Assembly (NCBI GenBank): GCA_023488645.1
Contig: JAMDDL010000121.1
Coordinates: forward strand, 1 to 6,637
Source: Actinomycetota bacterium
GTDB taxonomy: Bacteria; Actinomycetota; Humimicrobiia; Humimicrobiales; Humimicrobiaceae
Length of the DNA: 6,637 nt
Direction of reading: 5' to 3'
Notes under the pieces: model-generated
Seen by the model: only the letters and a program-made list of their open reading frames with translations
Database searches by the model: none
Told to the model about the DNA's origin: nothing
Position numbers and translations under genes: made by a program
Shown: piece by piece, positions 5,606 through 6,637 of the stretch
Position numbering within the stretch: the first letter of the stretch is position 1
Layout: every line of letters begins with the position of its first letter

Positions 5606-6297
5606 AGAAAAAATCTGATGAATCATTACCTTATAAATTTATTAAAATAGTTAAACATGTAAGAGTATATTCTAATGGGCATGGAATTATATCCACATCG
5701 TATAAATTAAAAGCCTGCGGTGAAAAAGTTAACAGGATAACTCATAGTCTTGATATGGGAGGTTCTTCACTTAAATCTTCAAATTATCCAAAGATACAGG
5801 CAATAAACAAAGATAGTAAATTTTTAAAAAGGCATTATGATTATAGTTTTTTCTTTAGAATTTTAAAAACTGATATAGATAGACGGGAAGAAATAGTTGA
5901 AGATAGAGATAAAAGTAATGATTGTGTCAAGTTCTTTGAAATAAAGTTTAATAATCCTATTGAAAAGGGGCAGGAAATTAAATATTGTTGGGGATTCAGT
6001 GCTAAAAATTTATTTGCTTGTAAGAAAAAGGAATTAAGTTTAAAAAGAGATAAAGAAAAATTTTTACACACAGACTGTGAAGCGGCTCATGTAACAGATA
6101 CTTTTGATTTATCTATTTTCTTTGAACACGGGTATCCCTTAAAAAGTCCTCCTCAGGTAGAAGTTTTTAAAAGTTATACCGGCAGTATTAGTATAGATTC
6201 TTGTGAGTCCTATACAACAATATTTTTTAATCAATACGAGTTACATAAATCTGGATTAACTCCCGGAGATAAAATAACAGCAAAATGGAATATTTAA
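5602..6297 (+). pseudogene. Beta-rich C-terminal part of the TIR fusion, out of frame with the TIR domain
   Basis: From 5602 this frame is open for 231 codons to TAA 6295-6297. The first ATG is 5755, giving a 180-aa frame, but the 51 codons before it also look coding (LPYKFIKIVKHVRVYSNGHG, then IISTSYKLKACGEKVNRITH) and have no stop in very AT-rich DNA. No SD precedes 5755. The frame begins where the TIR frame ends, in an A/T run (5600-5613), so one indel would join them into a protein of about 380 aa. The domain has many short beta-strands (YSFFFRIL, FFEIKFNNPI, IKYCWGFSA, DTFDLSIFFEH, SISIDS, TTIFFNQYEL) and ends LTPGDKITAKWNI. I do not recognise the family; a sensor or ligand-binding role next to TIR is inference. 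If the indel is a sequencing error, the gene is intact. Confidence 0.5.
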
Positions 6298-6417
6298 CTG
6301 TCTATTGAACTATTTTATTTTTTGTTTTATATTAAAGATACTTATTGCAAAACAACCAAAATCAAGGTAATTATGTTTACAGACAGAACAACTTGGTAAC
6401 AATATAACACTTAACAG

Positions 6418-6439
6418 CTCCTATTAGGGGATTTTTTTT
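6418..6439 (+). terminator. Rho-independent terminator after the TIR region
   Basis: CTCCT (6418-6422) pairs with AGGGG (6426-6430) with one G-T pair and a 3-nt loop, followed by A and eight T (6432-6439). AGCTCC (6416-6421) can pair instead with GGAGCT (6463-6468), which is followed by TC and a second T-run (6471-6478), giving an alternative, larger terminator. Both end plus-strand transcripts coming from the TIR region. Confidence 0.55.
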
Positions 6440-6476
6440 GTGCTCAATTTTTGTGCTTTTAGGGAGCTTCTTTTTT

Positions 6477-6566
6477 TTACCACCCTCCAATGGTATAGCG
6501 TCCTTGTTGGTTTTTAATTATGACCCCTGGCACGTTTTCTGATGCGGTGCTGTCTTCTTTTGACAT
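6477..6566 (-). CDS. 29-aa micro-ORF, possible peptide precursor
   Basis: On the minus strand, ATG at 6566 opens a 29-residue frame ending at TAA 6479-6477. It reads MSKEDSTASENVPGV, then IIKNQQGRYTIGGW. An extended -10 (TGnTATAAT, minus strand, 6608-6600) lies about 35 bp upstream inside an inverted repeat. The ribosome binding site is poor: only GGTAG too far away. The acidic, polar start and Gly-Gly-Trp end would suit a short peptide precursor, and the first eight residues resemble the 18-aa ORF at 3248. No maturation enzyme is seen in the window. Function not recognised. Confidence 0.35.
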   Translation of the reverse strand: MSKEDSTASENVPGVIIKNQQGRYTIGGW

Positions 6567-6583
6567 TTTATTTAATACTACCT

Positions 6584-6625
6584 GTTTGTACCTTTATTAA
6601 TTATAACATTAGTGTAAGTACAAAC
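6584..6625. promoter_or_regulatory. Promoter of the minus-strand micro-ORF flanked by 8-bp inverted repeats
   Basis: GTTTGTAC (6584-6591) and GTACAAAC (6618-6625) are exact inverted copies separated by 26 bp. Between them, on the minus strand, lies AATGTTATAAT (6610-6600), an extended -10. Arms bracketing a -10 are well placed for repressor binding. Confidence 0.5.
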
Positions 6626-6637
6626 CTCAGTGATAAA

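Noticed and set aside
5594..5613. Programmed -1 frameshift joining the TIR domain and the next frame
   Set aside because: No X-XXY-YYZ slippery heptamer in the TIR phase before the TAA; the A6 run lies after the stop codon. An indel or sequencing error is simpler.
5841..6071. 76-codon minus-strand ORF
   Set aside because: Antisense to the C-terminal domain of the TIR fusion; hydrophobic, repetitive composition from AT-rich DNA.
6298..6415. Possible riboswitch or small RNA after the TIR region
   Set aside because: No recognisable conserved core or stable stems apart from the terminator that follows.

Overview
This is an AT-rich accessory region, probably chromosomal, from a low-GC bacterium. 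The largest protein has a Sec signal peptide and DUF4214 repeats, and Shine-Dalgarno sites are of the AGGAGG/GGAG type. That would fit an anaerobic Firmicutes/Clostridia-like or uncultured lineage such as Atribacterota, but nothing here fixes the taxon. There are no rRNA or tRNA genes, CRISPR arrays or recognisable transposases.

Layout. (1) 1-1425, minus strand: a large secreted protein, cut by the window edge. It has an N-terminal carbohydrate-binding-like beta-sandwich, two DUF4214-type repeats and a C-terminal H...NC module like permuted papain-fold peptidases. (2) 1574-2192: two divergent XRE-type regulators around a shared region with a strong palindrome and a tandem hexamer. The plus-strand gene looks leaderless. 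(3) 2220-3113: a decayed YhcG/DUF1016 PDDEXK nuclease gene. It has lost its N-terminal domain, carries an amber codon where the family usually has Trp, and contains two palindromes in its linker. (4) 3114-3857: a minus-facing terminator, two tiny in-phase ORFs (18 and 49 codons, the second with six Cys), and the C-terminal remnant of a trypsin-like protease. (5) 3917-4532: a tight two-gene operon, a DUF5678-like 70-aa protein followed 1 nt later by a single-domain retropepsin-like aspartic protease, behind an extended -10 promoter. (6) 4533-5155: about 600 bp without an intact gene, holding promoter-like sites and a dead small ORF. (7) 5156-6297: a TIR-like domain followed by a beta-rich domain in another frame, probably one TIR fusion protein split by an indel. 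(8) 6298-6637: a plus-strand terminator facing a 29-aa minus-strand ORF with its own extended -10 promoter inside an inverted repeat.

Functionally it reads as a defence or accessory island with several broken genes (nuclease, protease, TIR protein, small ORF). The best candidates for something undescribed are the DUF5678/retropepsin pair, the Cys-rich micro-ORF with its 18-codon upstream ORF, the TIR fusion, and the short ORFs beginning M-(A/S)-K-E-D-S. All family assignments come from reading motifs by eye; no database search was made.
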